A DNA stretch of 53,760 nt. It comes from JAVBOW01 sp031550125 (GTDB taxonomy: Bacteria > Bacteroidota > Bacteroidia > Bacteroidales > Rikenellaceae). Of this stretch, positions 23,081 through 32,900 are shown piece by piece. How positions within the stretch are numbered: the first letter of the stretch is position 1; every line of letters starts with the position of its first letter. Where the stretch lies: contig JAVBOW010000001.1 in NCBI GenBank assembly GCA_031550125.1, positions 1-53,760 of the forward strand. Direction: 5' to 3'. The notes beneath the pieces were generated by a model. That model was not told the origin of the DNA. It saw only the letters and a list, made by a program, of their open reading frames with translations, and did no database searches. Position numbers and translations under genes: made by a program.

Positions 23081-24907
23081 ATGAAGAATATTATGCGCAT
23101 CCTGCCCGCTATACTGGCTGTGGCAACGGCTGTTTCCTGTGGCAAAAAAGAACAAACGCTCCCTTCGGGGTCATTCTCGACCAACTTGTCCGGAAGCACA
23201 GTCAACCTGACTGGCGACCAGCCGGGACAGCGCACCGTCCGTATAATCTCCGACATGTCGTGGCATATAGAAACCGCCTCCGACTGGCTTACGTTCGAGC
23301 CGGCCTCGGGCGAAGGAGGCGCATACGTAACCTGCAACTACGATAAGAACTCCGGCAGCGTCAATAAAACGGCCACGGTAAAGTTCCTGGCCACCGCGAG
23401 CGGGAAAAAACCGGTCACGCTAACCTACTCCTTCGTATTGCCGCCGGCGTCCTCCAACGACAGGGTGGTGATAGGAACCCCTGCCAACCTCAACGAGTGG
23501 ATATACAAATACACCTACATGTGGTATCTATGGCCCGACCAGGTTCCTTTCAGGCCGACATTCTCCACAAGCAACTACGAGACTTTCTTCGAGTCGCTGC
23601 TGACCAAGACCGAGGCCGACGGCAAATGGGGCGCAGGCACAGACAACCATTTCTTCTCGTACATAGAACGCCATAAGGTATCCGGCCCCCGCGCTGCTTC
23701 GCCGGGCGAAATGGGGTATGGCGTGGGACTTTGCGCCGTCGGCTTGGGCAACAACCAGGTGGGTTTCGTGGTGCTTTACGTAGGCGACGGTACGGACGCC
23801 AAAGCCAAGGGACTCAAGCGCGGCGACATGATCGTAAGAATGGGTGGGCAACCCATAACAAACACCAACTACGTCGATAAGCTATATTCCATGTTGCCCG
23901 AATCGGAAACCGGCGAGGACCCCGCATCGTCCGTAGCCCTTGCGGTAAGGCGCGTTACGGAGCAGAACGAGATAAACATGACGATAAACGCGGCCGTAAT
24001 GCTGGACGACAAAATACTGCTCAGCAAAGTGCTTACCGTGGGCAGCGTGAAAGTAGGCTACCTGGTCTACAACGCCTTCGAATCGGGATACCCCGATTTC
24101 TACGACATGCGCTACAACGAGCATATGAAACGCGCCTTCACCGAATTCAAGAATGCCGGAGTGACGGAAGTAGTACTCGACCTGCGCTATAACGGCGGCG
24201 GGAACGTCGATTGCTCGGTGTTGCTAAGTTCCATACTCGCCCCCCAGAGCAATCTGGGCCGTACGTTCGCAAAACAAAGGTTCAACTCATTCATATCCAA
24301 TAAATACCTCGGAGGAGAAGATGAAGTGATAGACTTCACCACCGTCCTTGGGATGCAAAGCAGCGATTACGGTACGGCGGAACCCGGCGTAAACCTCAAC
24401 CTTAACAAAGTGTATGTACTGGCCACCGATTTCAGCGCCTCGGCCAGCGAGATGGTCATCAACGGCCTTAGGGGCGTGGGAGTGAACGTGATACACATAG
24501 GCACCACCACCTACGGCAAAAACGTGGGTATGAGCGGACTTGAGTACCAGACAGGGGGCGTGACCGACACCGACACATGGAAGGCCACCGACGGGAACTG
24601 GTACCAATACACCCTGTGGCCCATAAGTTTCTACATCTTCAACGCGCAGGATAAGGCCGACTACGCAAACGGTTTCGTGCCTCAATACGAGATAGAAGAG
24701 TTCGACGAACTTTACGCGAACGGAGCGAACTGGGAAGAACTGGGCGACGAGGACGAAATGTTGCTCGCCGCGGCCCTGGAACATATCTCCACCGGCAGCA
24801 TAGCGCGCTCGTCGGCAAACCGTTCGTCGGCAAGGCTCAAACCGCTGCGCACCGCCAACGCGGACAGGGGCATAAAAGATATGAAATTCAACTTCCTGAA
24901 AAAATAA
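23081..24907 (+). CDS. S41 family serine protease lipoprotein with BACON and PDZ domains
   Basis: A 608-residue exported lipoprotein. The signal ends in ATAVSC (lipid Cys20). Residues about 35-125 form a BACON-like domain (SDMSWHIETASDWLTFEPASG). Then come an S41 N-terminal helical domain (NEWIYKYTYMWYLW), a PDZ domain (about 220-290) and the protease core. The catalytic Ser lies in SASASEMV and the Lys in YGKNVG; LDLRYNGGG is the conserved oxyanion-side motif. BACON domains are thought to contact glycans or mucin, so a surface protease is plausible. The start at 23081 places the signal peptide correctly. The DHH gene follows after three bases. Confidence 0.9.
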   Translation: MKNIMRILPAILAVATAVSCGKKEQTLPSGSFSTNLSGSTVNLTGDQPGQRTVRIISDMSWHIETASDWLTFEPASGEGGAYVTCNYDKNSGSVNKTATVKFLATASGKKPVTLTYSFVLPPASSNDRVVIGTPANLNEWIYKYTYMWYLWPDQVPFRPTFSTSNYETFFESLLTKTEADGKWGAGTDNHFFSYIERHKVSGPRAASPGEMGYGVGLCAVGLGNNQVGFVVLYVGDGTDAKAKGLKRGDMIVRMGGQPITNTNYVDKLYSMLPESETGEDPASSVALAVRRVTEQNEINMTINAAVMLDDKILLSKVLTVGSVKVGYLVYNAFESGYPDFYDMRYNEHMKRAFTEFKNAGVTEVVLDLRYNGGGNVDCSVLLSSILAPQSNLGRTFAKQRFNSFISNKYLGGEDEVIDFTTVLGMQSSDYGTAEPGVNLNLNKVYVLATDFSASASEMVINGLRGVGVNVIHIGTTTYGKNVGMSGLEYQTGGVTDTDTWKATDGNWYQYTLWPISFYIFNAQDKADYANGFVPQYEIEEFDELYANGANWEELGDEDEMLLAAALEHISTGSIARSSANRSSARLKPLRTANADRGIKDMKFNFLKK

Positions 24908-24910
24908 ACG

Positions 24911-25924
24911 GTGAACGAGACTGCTATCCTCAAAGAGTGGCTCTCCGGGCCGGCCGCAAATATCGTGGTACTGTCGCACAGCAACCCCGACGGTGATGCC
25001 GTCGGGTCGTCGCTGGCCATGGGACGCATGCTCGAAAAACTGGGCCACCGCGTCACGTGCGCCGTACCCAACCGTTTCCCGTCGTTCCTTTCGTGGCTCA
25101 CCGACATAGGTCGGCTGATGGTGTATAAACTGCAGCAGGAGCAGGTGGAGGAGTCATTAAAGGATGCGGAGATGATAATCTGCCTCGACTTCAACACCCC
25201 CGCCCGCCTCGAAGCCCTGGCCGAAGCCCTGCAGGCCAACACCACGGCAAGACGCATACTGATCGACCACCATCCCCAGCCCGCTCCGGGTTTCAACATT
25301 ACCATATCCGACACCGAAGCCAGTTCCACTTCGTTCCTGCTCTACCGCGTTATAACCGAGATGTATGGCGAGCAGGTCATAGACCAACCCATGGCAGAAG
25401 CGCTGTTCGTAGGGATGATGACGGACACGGGCAACTTCAGCTTCTCGTCCCTCACGCCCGGACTTTACCGCGCCGTCGCCTCCCTCGTTTCCAAAGGGGT
25501 GGATGTACCGCGTATAAACAGCCTGGTGTACAACAGTTTTTCCGAAGGACGCATAAGGTTGATGGGATATGCGATAGACCGCAAGATGGAGATAGTGGAG
25601 CGCCACAACGCCGCATACATAACCCTGACGGAGGCCGAATTGCGGCGTTTCGACTTCCAGGTCGGCGACACAGAAGGATTCGTCAACATACCACTGTCGA
25701 TAGGCAAGGTGGTTATGTCCGCCATGTTCGTCCAGACGCGCCAATTCATAAGGGTTTCGCTGCGTTCGCGCGGCGATGTGGACGTAAATTGCTTCGCCCG
25801 GCAATATTTCAACGGAGGAGGACACCATAACGCCGCCGGGGGAAAATCGTTCATGACCATGCCGCAGACAATAGCACACTACCGCAAAAGCCTCGACGAG
25901 TTTTTCGCACCGGACGAGATATAG
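24911..25924 (+). CDS. DHH/DHHA1 phosphoesterase (NrnA/RecJ-like)
   Basis: A 337-residue cytosolic enzyme of the DHH-DHHA1 family. Relatives degrade nanoRNA, pAp or cyclic dinucleotide products. Metal-binding motifs are His23-x-x-x-Asp27-x-Asp29 (HSNPDGDAVGS), Asp near 93 (LDFN), Asp119-His-His121, and MTDTG. The DHHA1 substrate motif GGGHHNAAGG is near the C-terminus. The length is that of NrnA/bifunctional oligoribonuclease-phosphatase proteins, much shorter than RecJ. The start is GTG three bases after the protease stop, so the two are probably cotranscribed. The exact substrate is not decided by the sequence. Confidence 0.9.
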   Translation: MNETAILKEWLSGPAANIVVLSHSNPDGDAVGSSLAMGRMLEKLGHRVTCAVPNRFPSFLSWLTDIGRLMVYKLQQEQVEESLKDAEMIICLDFNTPARLEALAEALQANTTARRILIDHHPQPAPGFNITISDTEASSTSFLLYRVITEMYGEQVIDQPMAEALFVGMMTDTGNFSFSSLTPGLYRAVASLVSKGVDVPRINSLVYNSFSEGRIRLMGYAIDRKMEIVERHNAAYITLTEAELRRFDFQVGDTEGFVNIPLSIGKVVMSAMFVQTRQFIRVSLRSRGDVDVNCFARQYFNGGGHHNAAGGKSFMTMPQTIAHYRKSLDEFFAPDEI

Positions 25925-26036
25925 GCCGCGGCCGGGCTTGTACATTACCCCATGGCCGCGTTAGCACGACTAAACGCATAATCGGGATCAAGTCTTACTT
26001 CCTGGAACATAAAGCCCGACGGCGCGCCTGCAAATG

Positions 26037-26170
26037 TGCTTAGCGTGCGTCAGGTTTCGCTTATCGTTCGAGTTTCAAACCGGAGCGGACTGAAGTCCGT
26101 GAGGATTTGAAACGAGAAGGATAAGTGAAAGATGATGCGCGATATGCGCAGCCAACACATAATTGAGACT
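26037..26170 (+). repeat. dispersed intergenic palindromic repeat, copy C
   Basis: This copy starts at GTGCTTAGCGTGCGTCAGG and runs through TTTCGCTTATCGTT, the GGAGCGGACTGAAGTCCG palindrome and GATGATGCGCGATATGCGC to AATTGAGACT. It lacks the first module found in copies A and B. It lies between the convergent DHH and amidohydrolase genes. The flanking 25925-26036 shows no gene. Confidence 0.85.
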
Positions 26171-26176
26171 TATCCC

Positions 26177-27490
26177 CTATTTTCTCCTGGAATCGATATA
26201 TTGCTGCGCCTGAGTGCGGATAGCGTTAACGTCGAGGGTCTTGCACTCCTTATCCTCCACCGTTATCCGGCCGTTAACGATAACCGTCTCCACGTCGGAA
26301 CTTTTGGCGCAGTACACCAGGTTGCCTATCAGGTCCCACAGAGGAACCATGTGGGGCTTTGTGAGGTCTATTAATATAACATCGGCCTTTTTACCTTCGG
26401 TTACCGTTCCCGTCACGTTTTCGAGGCCGAGGGCTTTGGCTCCGTTCACCGTGGCCATTTCGAGAATCTTGTAGGCCGGCAATACCGTCGGGTCGGAGGC
26501 TGCCAATTTCTGAAGGAACGACGCCGAGCGCATCTCGTCCCACATGTCCAGATCGTTGTTCGAGCATGCCCCGTCGGTTCCTATGGCTACGTTCAACCCT
26601 TTTTCGAGCATGCGGACAACTGGAGCCGTCCCGCTGGCTATCTTCATATTGCTCTGTGGATTGTGTGATGCCGACACGCCATATTGCTTCATTATGTCGA
26701 TGTCTCCGTCCGTTACGTGGACGGTGTGTACGGCCAACACCGGACGGGAGAAGAGTCCTGCGTCGCGCAACATTTCGACCGACGTCTTGCCGTATCTCTC
26801 GCGGATGGCCGCAACCTCGTCGCGCGTTTCGGATACGTGGATGGTCAAGCCTGCGTCATAGCGCCTGCTCAACTCTATCGCCCGGCGCAGATACTCCTCG
26901 GAGCAGGTGTATGGAGCGTGGGGCGCTATCATAACCCCTATAAGGCCGCCGGGACGGCGCATGGCCGCCACCTTTTCGAGGTCGGCCTCGAAAGTGGCGA
27001 AATTGGCGTCGATGAACGTGGGACAGAGCATGGCGCGGACGCCCGATTCCTCCACGGCCCTGGCCGCGGACGCCTGCATCCAGTACATGTCGGCGTATGT
27101 GGTAGTGCCGCCGAGCAACATCTCCGCGATCGCCAGGCGCGTACCCAACTCCACGGCCTCGGGCGTCAACCCCTGCTCGAAAGGCCATACGTAGTCGTTG
27201 AGCCAGCGGAAAAGGGGAATATCGTCGGCGAAACCGCGCATGAGCGTCATGGCGGCGTGGCCGTGGGTGTTGATCAGGCCGGGCATCACGGCTTTGCCGC
27301 TCCCGTCTATCACGCGTAAACCGGGACCCGACTCCCTTACGAACAGCTCTTTGCGGCGCAAGTGATCATCTCCGTCGGATTGCGGGCTTACCATCGTTAT
27401 GGAATCGCCGGTTATGCCCACCGCTCCCCGGAAATATTTCTCGCCCCCGTCCATGGGGACTATGGTGCAATTATCGATAAGTATACTCAT
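26177..27490 (-). CDS. amidohydrolase, MTA/SAH deaminase type
   Basis: A 437-residue TIM-barrel amidohydrolase of the 5-methylthioadenosine/S-adenosylhomocysteine deaminase group; it may deaminate such adenosines or a related amine. Metal and catalytic residues visible are His76-x-His78 (THGHAAMTLMRG), His191 (IAPHAPY), His218 and Glu221 (IHVSET), His255 and Asp306 (GTDGACSNN). Length is normal. It is followed on the chromosome by repeat copy C beyond its stop and is four bases downstream of the DUF1573 gene, so the two form a small operon. Atrazine chlorohydrolase-like and guanine deaminase-like relatives are alternatives; the SNN motif after Asp306 favours the MTA/SAH group. Confidence 0.85.
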   Translation of the reverse strand: MSILIDNCTIVPMDGGEKYFRGAVGITGDSITMVSPQSDGDDHLRRKELFVRESGPGLRVIDGSGKAVMPGLINTHGHAAMTLMRGFADDIPLFRWLNDYVWPFEQGLTPEAVELGTRLAIAEMLLGGTTTYADMYWMQASAARAVEESGVRAMLCPTFIDANFATFEADLEKVAAMRRPGGLIGVMIAPHAPYTCSEEYLRRAIELSRRYDAGLTIHVSETRDEVAAIRERYGKTSVEMLRDAGLFSRPVLAVHTVHVTDGDIDIMKQYGVSASHNPQSNMKIASGTAPVVRMLEKGLNVAIGTDGACSNNDLDMWDEMRSASFLQKLAASDPTVLPAYKILEMATVNGAKALGLENVTGTVTEGKKADVILIDLTKPHMVPLWDLIGNLVYCAKSSDVETVIVNGRITVEDKECKTLDVNAIRTQAQQYIDSRRK

Positions 27491-27494
27491 AATT

Positions 27495-27881
27495 TCATTT
27501 TTTTCCTTTTACCACATCGCCTCTGACCACCACCACCATCTTTCCCCTCGGGTCGTTCGAAAATATCTGCACCGCCTTATAGAACCGGCCCGACTCGCGG
27601 CGCGGATCGTACTTCACCACCACAGCCGCGCTGTCGCCCGGGGCCACGGGCCTCAGGGGAAACGACGCCGTAGTGCAGCCGCACGACGTTTCGACAGAAA
27701 GGAGCAGCAGGGGGGCGTCGCCCCCGTTGACGAAACTGAAAGAACGGCTCACCTCGCCCCCGCGCGAAGGCACGCGCCCGAAATCGTATTCGGTATGCGC
27801 CAGACGCATGGCGGGCTGGGCTGAAAGGGTCAAAGATCCGGATACGGCAAACGACATGAATATTGCAAACAGCGTTTTCAT
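27495..27881 (-). CDS. DUF1573 exported protein
   Basis: A 128-residue protein with a signal peptide (1-20). The mature part is one immunoglobulin-like DUF1573 domain: EYDFGRV, FSFVNGGDAPLLL, SVETSCGCTTASFPLRPVAPG and VQIFSNDP. The CGC pair in SCGCTT is typical of the family. The function is unknown. It shares an operon with the amidohydrolase, four bases apart; the functional link is unexplained. Confidence 0.9.
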   Translation of the reverse strand: MKTLFAIFMSFAVSGSLTLSAQPAMRLAHTEYDFGRVPSRGGEVSRSFSFVNGGDAPLLLLSVETSCGCTTASFPLRPVAPGDSAAVVVKYDPRRESGRFYKAVQIFSNDPRGKMVVVVRGDVVKGKK

Positions 27882-27915
27882 TGTTAAAAACTTAGAAACC
27901 GTTTAGATTTCTTAT

Positions 27916-27923
27916 CAAAGTTA
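27916..27923 (-). promoter_or_regulatory. -7 box of the DUF1573-amidohydrolase operon
   Basis: The reverse strand reads TAACTTTG (TAnnTTTG) 35 bases upstream of the ATG at 27881. No -33 element is clear. Confidence 0.5.
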
Positions 27924-27945
27924 TTTGAGATCTGTTTTTGTTCCT

Positions 27946-28003
27946 GTTTAACCCGCCTTTGAGGCGAATAGTAAATCCTATTTAACAATAAGGCGGGTTA
28001 AAC
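27946..28003 (-). repeat. 14-bp perfect inverted repeat with 30-base loop
   Basis: GTTTAACCCGCCTT (27946-27959) is perfectly repeated in inverse at 27990-28003. It lies between the tonB stop (28077) and the DUF1573 promoter. There is no T-tract, and an alternative small hairpin CGCC/GGCG overlaps the left arm. It could be a factor-dependent end signal or an operator. Confidence 0.45.
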
Positions 28004-28076
28004 CGGGGCGAAAAGAGACTCTAAGAACGAGAATGAGAAATTTTAACCGGTTTTTTAGACAAGCAACCTCCGTGCC

Positions 28077-28838
28077 TCAATTCATCCTGAAAATATACGT
28101 TATCGTCCCCGTCTGCGGGTTGTCGCCGGCGGTGACGGTGAAGCGCGCTTTGCGGGCCGCCCTCAGGGCGTCCTCTATCATCACATTATCCACCCCTATC
28201 GAGCCTGTGGCGCGGTATGAGGCGCTCACCACCTCCCCTGCGGGATTCACAGTGATGTCCACCACCACGCGACCCTGCTTGCTGCTGTTGTATTCGGGTT
28301 TGGGCAGCGCACCCACCGGGCTGCGCCCGGCCAGGTTAAATGAACTTCCCGATGTACCCGTACCCGTGCCTTCGTGGCTGCCGTCGGGCTGTCCAGCAGG
28401 ATTGCCCTGGTTGCCCGTTCCCGTCGACCGTCCTTCGGACGTCGACGAGCTTGAAGCCGTGCGGCCCGGGAAGAGGGCGCGCGGATCGGCCTGGCGCGGA
28501 GGTTCCTGCGCCGGGGGCGTCTCCGGCTTGGGCTTGGGTTTGGGCTTGGGTTGCGGCGTCTCCACGTCGCCGTGTTCGGAGGGTGCGGTTTCCGCCGTCC
28601 GGGAAGGCGCGGGAGTGGTTTGCGCTTGCGACATGTCGTCGGTAAGTTGCGTGTCCGCCTCCCCGCCGGCCTGTTCCATATCGCCAAAATTGACCATTAT
28701 ACCCTCGCCCTCGGTGCTTATGTCCTGTATGCCGAAGCGTACGAATATCATCAGCAGCGCCCACAGCAAAAGATAGGCTGCCGCGGCCGCCAGGCCCCAG
28801 CGCCTGCCCTTCGTTTCGTCTGATACGTAGTATCGCAT
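28077..28838 (-). CDS. TonB-family energy transducer
   Basis: A 253-residue protein with one N-terminal membrane helix (about 14-33), a long periplasmic linker with Pro-Lys repeats (PKPKPKPKP around 97-105) and Gly/Ser-rich stretches, and a C-terminal TonB fold (GRVVVDITVNPAGEVVSASYRATG...ALRAARKARF, about 185-245). It should couple an ExbB-ExbD proton channel to outer-membrane partners. The His normally found in the E. coli TonB helix is absent; other Bacteroidota transducers differ there too. It is the last gene of the tamB-exbB-exbD-tonB operon, four bases after exbD. Confidence 0.85.
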   Translation of the reverse strand: MRYYVSDETKGRRWGLAAAAAYLLLWALLMIFVRFGIQDISTEGEGIMVNFGDMEQAGGEADTQLTDDMSQAQTTPAPSRTAETAPSEHGDVETPQPKPKPKPKPETPPAQEPPRQADPRALFPGRTASSSSTSEGRSTGTGNQGNPAGQPDGSHEGTGTGTSGSSFNLAGRSPVGALPKPEYNSSKQGRVVVDITVNPAGEVVSASYRATGSIGVDNVMIEDALRAARKARFTVTAGDNPQTGTITYIFRMN

Positions 28839-28842
28839 CCTG

Positions 28843-29235
28843 TCAATTCGGATTTGTCGCCAGGATAAGTTTGTAGTTGTTGTCCTTGGCTATGTTCATA
28901 ACCTTCACTACCTCGTCAACCGGTACGCTTTTGTCGCAATGCAACGACACCGTAGGCTCCTCTTTGCCCTCCAGCTTGGCCCTAAGGGCGCTTTCGAGGG
29001 ACTGGAACGACACCGGCTCCGTCTCGACGTAATATTTGAGTCCGGCAGTGATGGACACCGTAGTGTAAGGTTTATCCTTGAGCTGATTGGCGCTTTTGGG
29101 CAGCAGCAGCTTCAGCGCGTTGGGGTTGATGAGCGTTGTAGCTATCAGCATGAACATCAGCAGAAGGAACATAAGGTCGGTCATCGAAGCCGCGCTGAAC
29201 GACTTGTCGACCTTCGATCCGCGTTTTATTGCCAT
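28843..29235 (-). CDS. exbD: ExbD/TolR biopolymer transport protein
   Basis: A 130-residue protein with a short cytosolic N-terminus, a single membrane helix (about 18-37) and a periplasmic domain. The helix contains Asp20 in MTDLMFLLL, the residue carrying protons in the ExbD family. It is coupled to exbB and tonB with four-base gaps on each side. Length is typical. Confidence 0.93.
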   Translation of the reverse strand: MAIKRGSKVDKSFSAASMTDLMFLLLMFMLIATTLINPNALKLLLPKSANQLKDKPYTTVSITAGLKYYVETEPVSFQSLESALRAKLEGKEEPTVSLHCDKSVPVDEVVKVMNIAKDNNYKLILATNPN

Positions 29236-29239
29236 CTGG

Positions 29240-29911
29240 TTATTTGGTTACCGGTTGGTTGAGAATATCCATAAAAGCTATCGAGTTGGCCTCCATCTGG
29301 AAAACCAGCTTTTCGATGCGGGCTACAAGGTAGTTGTAGCCGAAGTAGGCGGGAATACCCACCACGAGGCCGGCCACCGTGGTGATCATGGCCGTGTACA
29401 TACCCGCCGACAGGAGGCTCATATCCACCGTGCCGCCGGCCTGCGAGAGGTTCATGAAGGCCTGCACCATACCTACCACCGTACCCAAAAAGCCTATCAT
29501 GGGCGATCCGCCGGCGATGGTGGCAAGGAAGGGAAGGTTGGTTTCGAGCTTGGATACCTCCAGGTTGGCCACGTTCTCAATGGCGCTCTGGACGTCGGCC
29601 ATGGGACGGCCTATGCGGCCTATACCCTTCTCTATCATACGGGCTATGGGGGTGTCGGTGGATTTGCAGAGGTCGAGGGCCGCGGCGATCTTGCCGTCGT
29701 AGATATAGTCGCGGATGCGGTTCATAAAGTTCATATCTATCTGCGAGGCTTTGCGGATGGCCATATAGCGCTCCACGAAGATAAAGACCATTGCCCCCGC
29801 CAGCAGGGCCAGAGGGATCATAAGCCATCCTCCGGCCAAGACAAGGTCGCCCAGGCCGATCGTTTTTTGTGCGGCTTCCGCAGCCGCTTCCGCTTGCATC
29901 AGAATTGTCAT
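29240..29911 (-). CDS. exbB: MotA/TolQ/ExbB proton channel
   Basis: A 223-residue membrane protein with helices at about 27-47, 125-148 and 170-195 and a large cytosolic loop between the first two. GFLGTVVGMVQAF and AMITTVAGLVVGIPAYFGYNYL are the channel helix motifs. Its ATG overlaps the tamB stop by four bases (ATGA), so it is translated from the tamB mRNA. It forms the energising motor with ExbD and TonB. Confidence 0.94.
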   Translation of the reverse strand: MTILMQAEAAAEAAQKTIGLGDLVLAGGWLMIPLALLAGAMVFIFVERYMAIRKASQIDMNFMNRIRDYIYDGKIAAALDLCKSTDTPIARMIEKGIGRIGRPMADVQSAIENVANLEVSKLETNLPFLATIAGGSPMIGFLGTVVGMVQAFMNLSQAGGTVDMSLLSAGMYTAMITTVAGLVVGIPAYFGYNYLVARIEKLVFQMEANSIAFMDILNQPVTK

Positions 29912-32900
29912 TTTTGTGTTTGTTTATCGGTTGTTTTATCTGTTTGTCCGTTCGTTACGGCCTCGGCCGGGAGTTTTTCCGGTTGCCGTCCATCTTTCCT
30001 TTCGCGTTTGCCGCGGCCGCCGAAACGGGCGCGTATATTCCGCATAATGTCTGCAAAGGTATTGAAATCTTCGTGATAATATATACCCACGCCCGATTCC
30101 TGCAAACCCTGGTTCTCGTCGAAGGTGTCCACGGTACGCGAAAAGGCTTTGGCCTGAATGTTTCCCGTCTTGTCGACAAGGTAGCGTACCGAAAAGTCGC
30201 CGGTAAGGTTATTCGCGTTGGCGGAAGCCACCGACGCGGGATTGTCCTCTGTGTTGTAGTTGCCTTCTATGTCGATGAACAGGCGCTCTGAGACGAGGGA
30301 CGTCGAAAAGTCGAAATCCACCTCGGAGGAACTCATATCGTCCTTGGGACGGTAGCCTATGCCAAGGGTGAAATACTTATTAGACAAGGCATTGCTCAAC
30401 TGACTGGTAAAGAAATCCCACGCCGTGGCGCTGCCGCTCATTGTTCCCTGCGCCCCCCCGCTGTCGAAATTTTTGGTGACGAGCAGCCACAGGAACTGCG
30501 TTGTCATAAGCTCGGGAGTGTTGAGCGCGTTGCTCACCATGCTCTGCACTTCCGGCGAGGTCTCAGGCACCACAACGTCGAAGCTGGTGGTTGGTTTGCT
30601 AAGGCGGTCGGAAAGCTTGAGGCGGCACTCCACGTTAACCTTGCGGTTGGCGTACGGGCTGTCGGCGCCGGTGAGCGGGGCGAGCGAGGCGCGCAGCTTG
30701 TATGTGGCCGTAACGTCGAGCGTGGCGTCGGCGGGATCGCCCGACCATTTGATGCTGCTGCCTGGTTCTATGTCCAGCGTACGGTCTATGAGCTGTTCGA
30801 GGTTGAAGTTGTAGCTCCCCTCGGTTATCTCGTAATCGCCGTACATGCGGAAATCTTTATTTTTCGGATCGACGGTTATATTCAGCACGCCGTTGCCCCG
30901 GGCTTTGATCCCTTTGCCCATGGCCGGGTCGATCACAAGTTGGAAATCGGTGTTGGGCCTCACCGTCAGGGCCATGTTTATGGCAAGCGACGAGGCGTCG
31001 CCGCTTTTGCTCTTCTCGGCCTGTCCCGAGAGTATCTCCATGCGCCGCTTGTAATAGGCATTGTCCTGTTCCTCTTTCTTCGGGGCGATGAAGGTTATGA
31101 AATCGTCGTCGGTAAAGCCGCTTTTGCCGCCCAGCGACATGAAGAAAGAGGAGCGATCGGCCGAAGTGGCCGCTATATCCATCGACACGCCCCTCTTGTC
31201 GCCCTTCAGGGTGAAGGCCCCCGAGGCGTAGACGTGTCCGTTGAACAGCTCGTTATCGGCCGAAGTTGTATTGAGCGCCAGTAAGTTGCGCGGCATTGCG
31301 TGCAGCTCGTACTCGTAGCGGCCCTTGCCGAAGGAGAAGTGCGCCTCGAACGGGGCGCGGTTTCCCTCGCCGTCGGCTATCTGCGTCGAATTGAGCCTGA
31401 ACACGTTATCCTTGATGGAGATGGAGGCGTCGGCGAAGGAGTAAGGGACGCCCGTAAAATCCACCGTCGTAGTGAGGCGCGGAATGGACACCGTACCCTC
31501 GAACTCCGGGCTGCCCTTGCGCGAAATGACGCTCACATCCACATCTGCCACCCCGCGGCTCTCGCGCAGTATGCCTTTGAGCAGCGGGTCGAGCAGCGAG
31601 AGGTCTACGCCTTTCACCTTGGCGGCAGCCATGTAACGTTTGTCCGCCGGCAGGTAAAAAGCCCTGACGAGCGTGTCGGCGCGGGCGCGGTCGACAAGCG
31701 CCATGCGTACCCTCTCCTGCCGGAAATCCCACCTTGCGTCGAAAAGCAGCGGCGTTACCGCCACGCCGTTCACCTTCAGCGAGTCGAAGCGTATATTGGA
31801 GGTGAGCATGCCCCGCCCGAAAGCGGCGGCCATATCGGCGTAGCCGTTGGTGAGGCCCGACACCGTATAGCCCATACGCTGGCTCAATTGGGAAAACGGC
31901 TGCAGGTTGAAGTTAGACAGCCTGAGCCTGAGCGTATCCTGCGGCGAACGCGACATGACTCCCGAGGCCGTCAATTCGCCGGCGGCGCTCACTATGCGAA
32001 AACGCTCTACGGACGTGCGCGTGGAATCGTAGACCACAGCGCCCGACGAAAGTCGCCATGTCTGGTCCTGGTTGGTGAAATATGAAGGTTCCAGGCGCAT
32101 GGTTATGCGCTGCATGCCTTCGGGCGTCTTGTCGAAAGCGGCCCGGAGGGCCACCAGCGCGGATATTTGCCGTTGGGTATCGGAAAAACGCGAAGAGAGG
32201 TTAACCTTATTGTCCTTGATGCCTCCTATCACCGAAAGCCCGGGCATGATGAAGCCCGAGGCGAAAAGCTCGTCGGCCCGGGCGAAAAGGGCCAGCGAAT
32301 CGCCGTCGTTGCGGCTGTTGAAGCTCAGGTTGGATATGTAATTGCGTTTCCATTCGATATATTCGGATTGCAGCGATACGGATATATCCTCGGCCAGGGG
32401 ATTGAGCATGAAGGACAGCTCCGTACCCTGCGCCAGGATCAGGCCGGGGACTATCTGTCCGGCAACGCTGTTGGCCTCCTTTATCTTCATTTTCAGGAAA
32501 TAGTAATCGCCTGCGTTAGCCGCGGCCGCCGCGCCGTTCTTAGCTGTCTTTTCCGGAGCGTCGAGCGTGGGTATGAAATAGTTGAGCGTCCAGGTGAGGT
32601 ATTCGAAAAGGTTGGAATAGCTCAGGCGGCTCTGGAACTGGATATCGGCGAACGACGAGTTCATCGTCATCTTCTTGTGCTGCGCGCTGTTCTCCGCCGC
32701 AATCTCTATCCTTCCCGTACTCACGGAATCCCATGGGCTGACATACATCACGTCGTCTATCGACGCCCGGCCGGTTATATCGTCGAGCGTGCTTCCCGAC
32801 GCATTGGCCTCCAGGCGGCAGGCGAGTACCGACACGGAGTCGCGGCGGTTGAAATTCAGGCGGTGGAGGTCGGCGCGGCGAAGCCTGAGGTCGAAGTCGT

